Positions 43,664-54,437 of a stretch of DNA of 64,000 nucleotides are shown piece after piece (positions within the stretch are counted from its first letter, which is position 1; every line of letters starts with the position of its first letter). The translations under genes and the position numbers were made by a program. The notes under the pieces were generated by a model, which did not search any database, was not told where the DNA came from, and was given only the letters and a program-made list of their open reading frames with translations. Origin of the DNA: Heterohyrax brucei (lineage: Eukaryota; Chordata; Mammalia; Hyracoidea; Procaviidae); contig CM053166.1 in NCBI GenBank assembly GCA_028571685.1, positions 58,056,111 to 58,120,110 of the forward strand. The letters are read 5' to 3'.

Positions 43664-44012
43664 TGCAGTGATGGCTCAGTGGCAGAATTCTCACTCTCCA
43701 TGCAAGAGACAGGGTTTGATTCCTGACCAATATCCTCCATGCAAAGCCATCACTCATCTGTCACTGGAAGGTGGTGTGTTGCTAGGATGTTGAACAGGTT
43801 TCAGCAGAACTTCCAGATGAAGCTGGACTAGGAAGAAAGGCCTGGCAATCTACTTCTGAAAATCAGCCTATGAAAATCCTATGGATCACAGCAGACTTAT
43901 CCACAGCTGATCATGGGAATGGCGCAGGACTGGGCACTGTTTTGTTCCATTGTGTGTGGGGTCCTCATGAGTCAGGGGCTGACTCAAGGGCAGCCAACAG
44001 TGAGCCCCATCC
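43664..44012 (+). mobile_element. tRNA-Gly-derived SINE with RTE-like tail
   Basis: Forward copy. The tRNA-like head 'gatggctcagtggcagaatt' (A box) and 'gggtttgattcctgacc' (B box) resembles tRNA-Gly(GCC). The body has 'ctacttctgaaaatcagcc'. The tail has 'aatggcgcaggactgggcac', 'gttttgttccattgtgtg' and 'cctcatgagtcaggggctga', closely resembling the RTE 3' end at 56660-56770. Confidence 0.88.
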
Positions 44013-44337
44013 TTACACTCTCCTGGTTGAAGAAGAGTCCTAGGTGTTCCCAAAACTGCCTGAGATCCCAGTGGGCCTGCTGAGTCAGCCTTTGGAACTG
44101 CAGAGCCTTACTCTGGTCAACAACTACTCCTGACTGACCGACTGACTTCGTGATAAGGAAGAGGTACTCTAATCAAATCAGGGAAAACACCTATGAGCCA
44201 ATAGAGGGTTGAAGAGCACTGAAAGTTCTCATACTTGAGAGGCATCAGAATGCCCTAGAGAGCTTGTGAAAGTTCAAATCGCTGGTCCTACTCCAGGGTT
44301 TGATTCAGTAGGTCCGAGGTGGAGCCCAACAGACACA

Positions 44338-44455
44338 AAAACCTGTTAAGGTTGAGTCAATTCCTACTCAAAGTGACCAGAAGCACCTGGTGGATTCCAA
44401 TCGCCAACCTTTTGGTTAGCAGCTGTAGCTTTTAACCACTGTGCCACTAGGGTGG
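44338..44455 (-). mobile_element. AfroSINE
   Basis: A shortened reverse copy: 'gagtcaattcctactcaaag', 'agcacctggtggattccaa', 'ttttggttagcagctgtagc' and 'ccactgtgccactagggt'. The middle segment with 'gtagaactgcccc' is deleted. Confidence 0.85.
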
Positions 44456-45089
44456 GGTCCAGCAGTTAGCATTTCTAACCAGCTCACAGGAAAAGCTGAT
44501 GCTGCTGGTCCTGAGCTCTCACCTAAGAACAACAGATGCTAAAAGGAGAAGGAGTAGCACAGTTATTAGCCATTTCTGATTAGGGAGCCCTCCTTCCAGG
44601 GGGCCTACCCCAGGTTCCAGGACTAACCACAGCCCATGCTGCCACCTGACCAGGTGGTATGGGCTGAGAAGTGGAACTAATTCCCACAGACAATAGGGAA
44701 AGGTTTGCAAAGGGGAGACATGTGGCCGCTGGACTATGAAATTTGGAGACATCAACTGGAAGTTTTGAGAATCAGCCTACACCTCCTTGCCATGCAAGAG
44801 GTGATGGTATGAGATTTCAGCTGAGAAATTTGGGCCATAGCTAAGTTCACTTGAGGTCATCATGGGGTAGTTGTGGGGAGGGATGTTGAAAGAGTCATTC
44901 GAGGAAAGAATATGTTAATAGGAGACAGTCATCAGTATGGAGTCTAAACCAGCATCTTTTCACATACAGAAAATGATAATAATTGTATTGTTTGCATGAG
45001 AATATCCATTAGTATTATACCTATGGGAGTGTCTATAACAGGCTTTGTTAAAAAAATGGTATTTCCTTTATAGCATATAATTATGGTAA
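44456..45089. other. No recognised feature
   Basis: No repeat or gene was recognised. Confidence 0.4.
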
Positions 45090-46006
45090 TATTTCAGTCA
45101 GCCAGTGCTGCTCTAACAGAAATACAACAGACTGGATGGCTTTAACAAAGGAAGGTTTATTCTTATATAGTCCAATAGGCTACAAGTCTGAATTCAGGAT
45201 GTCTGTTCCAGGGGAAGGCTTTTCCCCTTGTAGGCTGTAGAAGAAAGTTCTCGTGCTGCATCAGTCTTTGTTGAGGGAGCATCTTGGTGCAGCAATCCCA
45301 GGTCTCAAAGACGTGCTCTTATACCGGTGCTGCTTTCTTGATGGTGTGAGATTCCCAAATCTCTCTAACAGATTATTCCCTTTATAACTCAGGAGACAGC
45401 CTCAAGGCACAAAACAAACTTACACATTGAATCTTGTTCTACCAACACAACTGCTGCCCATCCATCCTTACTAACATCATAGAGATAGGAATTCCAACAG
45501 GGAGGACCATCACACAATACCAGAAATTATGGTGTGGTAAGCGGGACATGCTGGCGCCCAGCGCCAGAACAGCACACCTTCCTTTTCCTGATTGCTACCA
45601 TGCATCAGGATTCAGAACAGCTGTCGTTTCCCAACCACACCCTTGTTTACCAGACCTAGGGCTTTCATGGCGCATGCCTGTGGGCAGTGGCTTCCCGCTA
45701 GCCTATTGTGGGCCTCCTTCTTGGGAGAGTGTGGCACATGAGGATTGGAGGAATCTAGGTTATATATTGAGCAAGCACCAGGACGTGGGGTACGCGGAAG
45801 GAGACGGACGGACGAGGACTGACGGACAAGGACAGACGGGCGAGGACGGACGAGAACAAACGAGGAGAGAGAAGAATAGAGAAGCATTGCAAGCGGCTCA
45901 AATCCGTGTGTCCTGTCTTCTTTCCGCCGGCGGACAGTTAGGCAGGGACATTATGGCACAGCCAAATTGTTACAGAATTTTTAGGGAACACATTCAATCC
46001 ATGACA
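45090..46006 (-). mobile_element. MaLR-type LTR containing a solo LTR
   Basis: A reverse LTR (mutated start TATTTCAG, end CCATGACA) whose flanks GGTAA and GCTAA match at 4 of 5 positions. A retroviral solo LTR is inserted at 45533-45950. Confidence 0.83.
45533..45950 (+). mobile_element. Solo LTR, relative of the 48167-49938 element
   Basis: A 418-bp LTR (TGTGGTAAGCGGG to GGCAGGGACA) with a perfect 6-bp duplication TTATGG (45527-45532 and 45951-45956). It shares about 130 bp with the LTRs at 48167 and 49570 (the 'cctagggctttcatggcgca' to 'ggaggaatctaggttata' region) and the terminal 'ccgccggcggacagttag'. It differs between them, with a GACGGACGAG-type repeat at about 45804-45860. The 198-codon frame across it is incidental. 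Confidence 0.9.
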
Positions 46007-48166
46007 GCTAATGAAAAGTATTGGTTATGACAGAAAATATTGGGTTTGTATAAAAGGCCAAATGGAATGACTGTACAATTTACAAACCTCAGTATCTGTG
46101 GCTTTCCTACAATCCATTCCCAGCACTGAGTTATGACATGTGGCTGGGAAGCTGTGGTCCAGAGACCACCAATCCTAAAAGCAGGGATCTGGCAGTATCC
46201 AACCTATCAAGAACAGGAGACTACACTAGCTGAGCGGTCTATATTATGGTGTGTTATTTACCTGTTGCTGGGTAACAAATTATCCCCTAACATAGCAGCT
46301 AAACCAAGAGTAAACATTTATTCTCTCTTAGTGTCTGAGAGTCAGGAGTCTAGAGCACCTTAGCAGAGTGGTTCTCACTTGAGGTCACTCAACGGGTCAC
46401 AGTGAAGCTGTTAACCAGGCTGTACTATCTGATAACCTGACTGGGGCTGGAGAATCCACTTCCAAGATGGTTTATCCATGTGGCTGGTAAGTTGGTGCTG
46501 GTTGTTGGCAAGAGGGCTCAGTTTCTCACCACATGGGTTTCTCCAGAGGACTGCTTGAGTGTCTTAGTTATCTAGTGCTGTTATAACAGAAACACCACAA
46601 GTGGGTGGCTTCAACACACAAGTTTGTTCTCTCAAGTCTAGTAGGCTAGAAGTCCAAATTCAGGGTGCTAGCTCCAGAGAAAGTCTTTCTGTGCCTGTTG
46701 GCTCTGAAGAAAGATGCCTGTCACCAATCACACCCTAAACTAGAAGCTTCTCAGCACAAGGACCCTGAGTTCAAAGGCCATACTATTCTCCTGGCTCTTT
46801 TTTCTTGGTTGTATGAAGTCCCCACGTTTCTGTTCACCTCTCTCTTTTATATCTCAGAAGAGACTGGCTCAAGACATTTCACCAAAGATATCCCAGCAGC
46901 CAATAGACACATGAGTAAATGCTCTTGATCACTAGCCATTAGAAAAATGCAACTCAAACCCACAACGAGATACTATCACACTCCAGCATTATGGGCACGA
47001 ATCACAGAAACAAGAAATAACAAATGTTGGAGATAATATAGAGAAATCAGAACTCTAATGAACTGCTGGTCAGAATGCAAAACAATACAACTGTTTTGGA
47101 AAACAATATGGTGCTTCCATAGAAAGCAAGAAAGAGAAATACCATATGATTTAGCAATCCCACTCCTAGGAATATATCCTAGAGAAATAAAAGTCATCAC
47201 ATGGTTAAACATGTGTGCTCCCATGTTCATTGCAGCATGCTTCACAATTGCAAGAAGCTGGAAACAACCTAGATGCCTATTAACAGAGGAATGTATAAAT
47301 AAAGCTTGGTATATACATAAACTGGAGTATTAACAATAAAGAACAACAATGAATCTGGGAAGCATCTTATAACATAGAGGAGGAGGCAGAGCCAAGATGG
47401 CAGAGTAGTCAGATGCTTCCTGTGATCCCTCTAAAAACAAAGATCCAAAAGGACAAACGAATTGGTTACATGTGACATTCCAGGAGTCCTGAACAACAAA
47501 GGGAAAGTTCAGAAATCAGACTAAATGGTGGAGGAAGGAAGACTAAGTCCACAAGTACCTAAGACTGGCCAAACCTGACCAGTGGGGATTGGCTACAGGC
47601 AGGGTGGTGAGCAGAGTAGTGGTGTTCAGAGGGCATCCTCCTCAGAGGGAGAGACAAAACAGTGGAGAGCCCACTCACACCCCCAAACCAGTGAAAACTG
47701 GCCTTCTATCATCAAAAGTTAAGTGGCTTACATCTAACTTATCATGCACCGATTTAAAACTTTCCTGCCAGATAAACCTCTCTCTCTTTCTCCAGAACTT
47801 CCCATCCTTTTTCTGCACTGCCCTGGATTCCATAGACTGACCCATTCCTAGGCTGGAAGTAAGAGTCTTTATACGAGCTCTAAGCCATTCTCCTAGACTT
47901 GGAGAGGGAATAATTTAACAAACAGGAGGAAGGAAAAAAAAAATCTGCAGACTCCTGTGAGCCAGAAATTTGCAGCAGAAACGGTTCCTTTGCTTAGGGT
48001 CATGCATAAAGAAACAACCTTCCTCACAGACACTGAGGGATGGCTGTCAGCCCCATGACTTTCTCAGCACATGCAGCCAAATACCTGTGCCTATGCTAAT
48101 CAACCCTGCCCATCTAGGACTGTAGGGGAGATCATTCACCACACACTTGATTACTGACTACCTGGA

Positions 48167-48572
48167 TGTCGCTGCCTAACTGTCCGCCGGCGGAAAGAAG
48201 ACAGGACACACGGATTCGAGCCGCCTTGCCGGTTGCTTACTTTATTCTCTCCTCTCTCTTGCTGGTCCCTGGTGCTTACTTTATTCTCTCCTCTCTTGCT
48301 GGTCCCTGGTGCTTACTTTATTCTCTCCTCTCTCTTGCTTCTCCACAAGCTGGTCCGAGCCGAGCCTTGCAGGTTGCTTGCTCAATTTATAACCTAGATT
48401 CCTCCAATCCTCATGTGCCACGCTCTCCCAAGAAGGAGGCCCACAATAGGCTAGCGGGAAGCCACCGCCCACAGGCATGCGCCATGAAAGCCCTAGGTCT
48501 GGTAAACAAGGGTGTGGTCCGGCTTTGTCAAAGGGCCCAGGCGCCATCTTGGGCCCCTTTCCGCCTTCCACA
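48167..48572 (-). repeat. 3' LTR of the tRNA-Ile element
   Basis: On the element strand TGTGGAAGGCGG to GGCAGCGACA. It has three copies of a ~37-bp unit ('ttgctggtccctggtgctta' plus 'ctttattctctcct') against two in the 5' LTR, which explains the 37-bp length difference. Confidence 0.9.
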
Positions 48573-48590
48573 TCTCCCCCTTTTTGTTTT
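48573..48590 (-). promoter_or_regulatory. Polypurine tract
   Basis: On the element strand 'acaaaaagggggaga' lies directly before the 3' LTR (TGTGGAAGG), as expected for the plus-strand primer. Confidence 0.8.
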
Positions 48591-48882
48591 TATAAATGCA
48601 GTCATGGGAAGGGGTCTGTCTTAGGTCACCCTTGGCTGGGATACTCCTTACCCGTCTTGGGGTTACAACACAGCTTGGTGTTGTCCCTGTCTTAGGTTGG
48701 TAGCACCCCCAAAGGGAGTTGCCCGTCCTTGACTACCCTTCCAGCATGCTAAGCCAGACGCTTGCCGAGGGCTGTTCATACCTCCCGCGTCCGCCACAAT
48801 GAGGTCCTGCCCTAATTTATAAAAAAAAAACTTTCAAGGGTAGCCTGTTTTATCCCTATGCCCCTCTGTTTCAATAAGCCTA

Positions 48883-49508
48883 CCTTCGCCCCTACTCCCG
48901 GGTCCTACTTAAAATGACTTTCTCTTCGCCCCTACTTCCGGGGTCCTACCTTCGCCCCTATTCCTGGGGTCCTAACTTTCTCTTCGCCCCTACTTCCGGG
49001 GTCCTTCCTTCGCCCCTTTTACCTGGGATCCTTCCTTTGCCCCTTTTTTCCTGGGGTCCTTCCTTCACCCCTTTTTACCTGGGGTCCTTCCTTCGCCCCT
49101 TTTTACCTGGGGTCCTTCTTAAAATAACTTTCTCTTCGCCCCTTTTTACCTGGGGTCCTACTTAAAATAACTTTCTCTTCGCCCCTTTTTACCTGGGGTC
49201 CTACTTAAAATAACTTTCTCTTCGCCCCTTTTCACCTGGGGTCCTACTTAAAATAACTTTCTCTTCGCCCCTTTTTCCCTGGGGTCTTACTTAAAATAAC
49301 TTTCTCTTCGCCCCTTTTTACCTGGGGTCCTTCTTAAAATAACTTTCTCTTCGCCCCTTTTCACCTGGGGTCCTACTTAAAATAACTTTCTCTTCACCCC
49401 TTTTTACCTGGGGTCCTTCTTAAAATAACTTTCTCTTCGCCCCTTTTTACCTGGGGTCCTTCTTAAAATAACTTTCTCTTCGCCCCTTTTTACCTGGGGT
49501 CCTACTTA
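48883..49508 (-). repeat. Leader minisatellite, 43-bp and shorter units
   Basis: Between 49105 and 49508 about nine units of 43 bp follow each other. On the plus strand each has 'ttcgcccctttttacctggg' then 'gtcctacttaaaataacttt'. From 48883 to 49105 shorter units of about 23-25 bp lack the 'ttaaaataactttctc' part. On the element strand most units contain CCCAGGTAAAAAGG, which resembles a splice donor. The array lies just downstream of the primer site, in the 5' leader. Confidence 0.92.
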
Positions 49509-49549
49509 CGCTAGCGAATCAACTCTTCGGGCTCCTTCTGAGATGAGGT

Positions 49550-49567
49550 TCCCCGTACGGGCCACCA
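49550..49567 (-). promoter_or_regulatory. Primer binding site, tRNA-Ile
   Basis: On the element strand TGGTGGCCCGTACGGGGA lies 2 bases inside the 5' LTR. It is complementary to the 3' end of mammalian tRNA-Ile(AAT), including CCA. Confidence 0.88.
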
Positions 49568-49569
49568 CT

Positions 49570-49938
49570 TGTCGCTGCCTAACTGTCCGCCGGCGGAAAT
49601 AAGACAGGACACACGGATTCGAGCCGCCTTGCCGGTTGCTTACTTTATTCTCTCCTCTCTCTTGCTGGTCCCTGGTGCTTACTTTATTCTCTCCTCTCTC
49701 TTGCTTCTCCACAAGCTGGTCCGAGCCGAGCCTTGCAGGTTGCTTGCTCAATTTATAACCTAGATTCCTCCAATCCTCATGTGCCACCCTCTCCCAAGAA
49801 GGAGGCCCACAATAGGCTAGCGGGAAGCCACTTCCCACAGGCATGCGCCATGAAAGCCCTAGGTCTGGTAAACAAGGGTGTGGTCCGGCTTTGTCAAAGG
49901 GCCCAGGCGCCGTCTTGGGCCCCTTTCCGCCTTCCACA
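49570..49938 (-). repeat. 5' LTR of the tRNA-Ile element
   Basis: A 369-bp LTR almost identical to the 3' LTR apart from the unit-number difference and a few substitutions (for example 'cgccatctt' against 'cgccgtctt'), so the insertion is recent relative to its surroundings. Confidence 0.9.
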
Positions 49939-50310
49939 CCTGGACACCTGAGCTGAATCCACATAACAAAAATAAACGGCCTCATGGGCCTACATGCCTA
50001 ATAGCAGCTCTGACTACCTGATGGCAGGATGTTAGAGCTTCAGATGTGCCAAGAACAAAACTAGTACACATGACCAGCCTATTTAGACAGTACAAAACAA
50101 GAAGCTAGAACATAGCAAACAAAAAACCACAACAGCTTACCGAAGGCTCAAAGACAACAGTCAATACAAAATCACTTAAAGAGGCAGACCATGATGGTTT
50201 CCGAAAGTTTTCAAAACAATCAATCAAGTAATTTGATTCTTTGAAGAGAGCTTCCTGGAATTCCCAGAGGTAAAATACAAAAGATAGATATTTACAATTC
50301 TTGAGATAAG

Positions 50311-53300
50311 CTCTTCCCAAGTTGTCTTCTGAGTGACTTCCAACATGGGGGGCTCATTTTCTGGCAGTATATTCGACAGTGTTTTCCCTACTATTCATAA
50401 GGTTTTCCCTGGCTAATTCTTTTCAGAAGTAGACTGCTGGGTCCTTCTTCCTAGCTGTCTTAGTCCGGGGAAGAGCTGCCTCCTCAATGTAGAGTTGACC
50501 TTAATGATGTGGATGGAGTAAAGCCTTCAGGACCTGATGTGGCATGACTCAAAATGAGAAGAAACAGCTGCAAACATTCATTAATAATTGGGACATGGAA
50601 TGTACAAAGTATGAATCTAGGAAAATTGGAAATCATCAAAAATGAAATGGAACGCATAAACATAGATACCCTAGGCATTAGTGAGCTGAAATGGACCACT
50701 TTGGGCCATTTTGAATCCAACAATCATCTGGTCTACTATGCTGGGGACAAAAATTTGAAGAGGAATGGTGATGTGTTCATCATCAAAAAGAACATTTCAA
50801 GACCTGTCCTGAAGTACAATGCTGTCAGTGATAGGATAACACCCATATGCCTACAAGGAAGGCTAGTTAATACAACTATTATTCAAATTTACACACCAAC
50901 CACTAAGGCTAAAGATGAAGAGACTGAAGATGTTTACCAGCTTCTGCAGTCTGAAATTCATCGAACATGCAATCAGGATGCACTGATAGCTACTGGTGAC
51001 TGGAATGCGAAAGCTGGAAATGGAGAAGGATCTGTAATTGGAAAATACAGCCTTGGCGATAGAAATAATGCTGGAGATCGCATGATAGAACTGTGCAAGA
51101 GAACGACTTCTTCATTGCAAATAGCTTTTTTAACCAACACAAACAGCAACTGTACACATGGACCTTACCAGATGGAATACACAGGAACCAAATTGATGAC
51201 ATCTGTGGAAAAAGACGATAGAAAAGCTCCGTATCAGCAGTCAGAACAAGACCATGGCACAGATCATCATTTTTCTCATATGCAAATTCAAGCTGAAACT
51301 GAAGAAAATGAGAACAAGTCCACAAGAGCCAAAGTATGACCTTGAGTATATCTCTCCTGAGTTTAAAGACCATCTCAAGAACAGATTTGACGTGTTGACC
51401 ACTAATGACTGAAGACCAGATGAATTGTAGAATGATGCCAAAGACATCATGCACAAAGAGAGCAAGAAGTCATTAAACAAACTTGCTCTCAAATGTTAAG
51501 TAGCTAAAGCAAAAGGAAGGAATGGTGAAGTAAAAGACCTAAACAGAAGATTTCAATGGGCAGCTCAAGAAGACAAAAGAAAGTACTATAATGACATGTG
51601 CAAAGAGCTGGAAATGGAAAACCCAAAGGGAATAACATGTTCAATGTTTTTTAAACTGAAAGAACTGAATAAAATTGCAATAGTGAAGGATTCCACAGAG
51701 AAACTATTAAACAACTCAAGGAGCATCAAAAAAAGATGGAAGGAATACACAGAGCCATTATACCAGAAATAACTGGTTGATGTTCGCTATTTGAAGAAGT
51801 AGCATACAATCAGGAACAGTGGTTTTGAATGTAGAAGTCAAGGCTGCATTCAAAGCATTAGCGAAAAACAAGACTCCAGGAATTGATGGAATATCCACTG
51901 AGATATTTCAACAAACAGATGCAGTGCTGGAATGCTTAGTTGTCTATACCAAGAAATTTGGAAGACAGCTACTTGGCCAACTGACTGGAGGAGATCTGTA
52001 TTGATACCCACTCCAAAGAAAGATGATCCAACTGAATGCAGAAATTACCAAACAATATCATTAATATCACATGACAGTAAAATTTTGCTCAAGATTATTC
52101 AAAAGCAACTGCAACAGTATGTTGACAAGGAACTGTCAGAAATTCCAGCTAGATTCAGAAAAAGACATGGAACCAGGGATATCGCTGCTGATATCAAATG
52201 AATCCTGGCTAAAAGCAGAGAATACCAGAAAGATGTTTATCTGTGTTTCATTGACTATGCAAAGGCATTTGATTGTGTGAATCATAACAAATTATGTCTA
52301 ACATTGTGTAAAATGGGAATTCCAGAACACTTAATTGAGCTCTTAAGGAATCTGTATACTGACCAAGAGGCAGTCATGCAAACAGAACAAGGGGACACTG
52401 CACGGTTTAAAGTCAAGAAAGGTGTATGTCAGGGTTGTATCGTTTCACTATACCTTTTCAGTCTGTATGCCAAGCAAATAATCCAAGAAGCTGGATTAAA
52501 TGAAGAACAAGGAATCAGGATCAGAGGAAGATTCATTAACAACCTGTGTTACGCTGATGACACCACCTTACTTGCTAGAAGTGAAGAAGATTTGAAACAC
52601 TAAGTGATGAAGATCAAGGACCACAGCCTTCAATATGAATTGTACCTCAACATCAAGAAAATAAAAATCTTCACAACTAGACCAGTAAGCAACATCGTCA
52701 TAAATGGAGAAAGGATTCAGGTTGTTGAGATTTTCATTTTACTTGGGTCCACAATCAACACCCATGGAAGCGGCAGTCAAGAAATCAAAAGATGCATTGC
52801 AATGGGAAAAATCTGCTGCAAAGAATCTTTAAAGTATTGAAAAGATGTCACCTTAAAGACTAAAGTGTGCCTGACCCAAGCCACGTATTTTCAATCACAT
52901 CATATGCATGTGAAAGCTGGACAATGAACAAAGAAGGTAGAAGATGAATTGATGGCTTTGAATTGTGGTGTTGGAGAAGAATGTTGAAAGTACTATGGAC
53001 CACCAAAAGAAGAAACAGATCTGCTCTTGAAAATGTACAACCAGGGTACTCTTTGGAAGCAAAGATGGATGGCAAGACTGCGTTTTACATACTTTGGACA
53101 TGTTGTAAGGAGGGATAAGTCCCCGAAGAAGGACATCATGTGTGGGAGAGTGGTCAGCAAAAAAGAGTAAGACCCTCGATGTGTTGGGTTGACACATGGC
53201 TGCAACAATGAGCTTAAGCATAAAAATGATTGTGGACATGGTACAAGACCTGGCAGTGTTTCATGCTGCTGGGCATAGGTTCACTATGAGCCAGAACCTA

Positions 53301-53327
53301 CTTGATAGCACTTAACAACAACAACAA
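50311..53327 (+). mobile_element. RTE LINE (BovB-like), near full length
   Basis: A 3.0-kb RTE element inserted in the half-L1 ORF1 with a perfect 8-bp duplication GAGATAAG (50303-50310 and 53328-53335). It ends in 'aacaac' repeats instead of poly-A, as RTE/BovB elements do. BovB-like RTEs occur in ruminants, squamates and afrotherians and are known for horizontal transfer. The 5' region (50390-50460) contains a module shared, in inverted sense, with the long AfroSINE. Confidence 0.9.
50554..53270 (+). pseudogene. RTE endonuclease-reverse transcriptase pseudogene
   Basis: One protein in RTE supplies an APE-type endonuclease and an RT. An open frame of 261 codons (50554-51339) covers most of the endonuclease: 'IIGTWNVQSMN' near the N-terminus, 'DTLGISELKW' and 'ALIATGDWNAKAG' (the GDWNA core motif). 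The later 'SDH' region is in a shifted frame (near 51262, 'GTDHHFSHMQI'). RT pieces follow: 51819-52200 ('LAKNKTPGIDGISTEIF'), then a 'DYAKAFDCV' region near 52253, 52277-52603 with the catalytic YADD at 52550-52561, and C-terminal pieces to about 53270. Frameshifts and stops disable it. Confidence 0.9.
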
Positions 53328-54437
53328 GAGATAAGGAAGGAGATATGGCAAAATGCAGCAGAGCATAATGACAACTTAAACAGGATGCAAGAAAGCATAC
53401 AAAGACAAGAAGTAGACATTCAGAAGAATAATAATAAAATTATAGAATTAGACAACTCAATAGAAGGTCACAGGAGAAGATTTGAGGCAATGGATGGCCA
53501 AATTAGTGACACTGATGACAAAAAATGTAACACCAACACATCTGAGGAAAAATCAGATAAAAGAAGTAAAAAACAAAACCTCAAGAAACACTAAGAATTA
53601 TGGGGACTCTATCAAGTGATTGGACTACCAGAATGGTGGGGGGGGGGTGGATAACAGAAAATACACACAGAATTGCTGAAGATTTATTGACAGAAAACTT
53701 CCCTGATATCACAAAAGATGAGAAGATATCCATCCATGACACTTATCGAACTTCACATAAGGTAGACCTCAAAAGAAAGACATCAAGGCATATTATAACC
53801 AAATTTGCCAAAACTAAAGATACACAGATAATTTTAAAAGTGGCTAGGGAGTCTGAATCAACCTGACTGCACAGGAGGGATAAACAAAAATAACCTACGA
53901 AGGAGAGTCAATAAGACTAAGCTCAGGCTACTTACTCAGCAGAAACTCTGCAGGCAAGGTGGCAATGAGACAACATACACAAAAGCCTTGAAGGAAAAAA
54001 ACTGCCAACAAGAATTATATGTCCAGCTAAACTGTCTCTCAAGTATTATGGTCAAATTAGGACACTTTCAGATAAATGGACATTGAGGGAATTTGAAAAA
54101 GTCAAACAAAAAAGAAATATTAAAGGGAGTCCTTTGGTTAGGAAATCAATAGCATCAGATAACAACCCAAGACCAGAACACAGAACAGAGCAAGCAGGTA
54201 TCAACCCAGAAAGGTAAATCACAAAAATAAATCAAAAACAAAACACTGAATGTAGGGAAACAGAGATGTTATTATGTAAAAGATGATAACATTATAACAG
54301 AAAACACAAAATGTAGTCATAGATCTTTCATATGGAGAATAAGTCAAAATGATAGAAATAATAAACTGGGTTAAATTTAGAAAAATAAGGGTAAACATTA
54401 AGGTAACCACAAGGGAAATTAACAATCCCATACATGA

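Larger units (their letters stand above)
48167..49938 (-). mobile_element. Coding-free LTR retroelement, tRNA-Ile primed
   Basis: A 1.77-kb element on the minus strand flanked by a perfect 6-bp duplication CCTGGA (48161-48166 and 49939-49944); 6 bp is typical of class II (betaretrovirus-like) integration. The LTRs are 48167-48572 (406 bp, 3') and 49570-49938 (369 bp, 5'). The internal 997 bp has no gag, pol or env, only a leader-like region dominated by a minisatellite. It is non-autonomous and would need proteins from a related retrovirus. Frames across the LTRs (for example 48166-48624 and 49506-49985) are incidental. Confidence 0.9.
50191..54150 (+). pseudogene. L1-type ORF1 pseudogene split by RTE
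   Basis: The start near 50191 (ATG ATG GTT) corresponds to the MALEYSQ start of the L1 at 30789. The N-terminal piece runs to 50310. An RTE is inserted (50311-53327). The coiled-coil part resumes at 53336 ('RQEVDIQKNNNKIIELDNS'), followed by an RRM-like part (53600-53866, 'HIITKFAKTKDTQIILKVAR') and a C-terminal part near 54000-54130. The frames at 53385-53594 and 53600-53866 are the longest. Stops and a G-run frameshift (53638-53647) disable it. Confidence 0.78.

Noticed and set aside
43664-43740. A possible tRNA-Gly gene
   Set aside because: The A and B boxes are present, but the anticodon and acceptor stems are broken and the sequence continues as a SINE; it is a tRNA-derived head.
45434-46030. 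A 198-codon plus-strand ORF
   Set aside because: It runs through a MaLR LTR and an inserted retroviral LTR with known duplication boundaries, so it cannot be a gene.
48166-48624. Similar ORFs at 48166-48624 and 49733-49951 and their antisense frames
   Set aside because: They are frames through the paired LTRs, present in both copies and in the solo LTR, with no retroviral protein motif.
48883-49508. A CRISPR-like array of regular repeats
   Set aside because: Units are contiguous without unique spacers and lie inside an LTR element of a vertebrate genome; this is a minisatellite.
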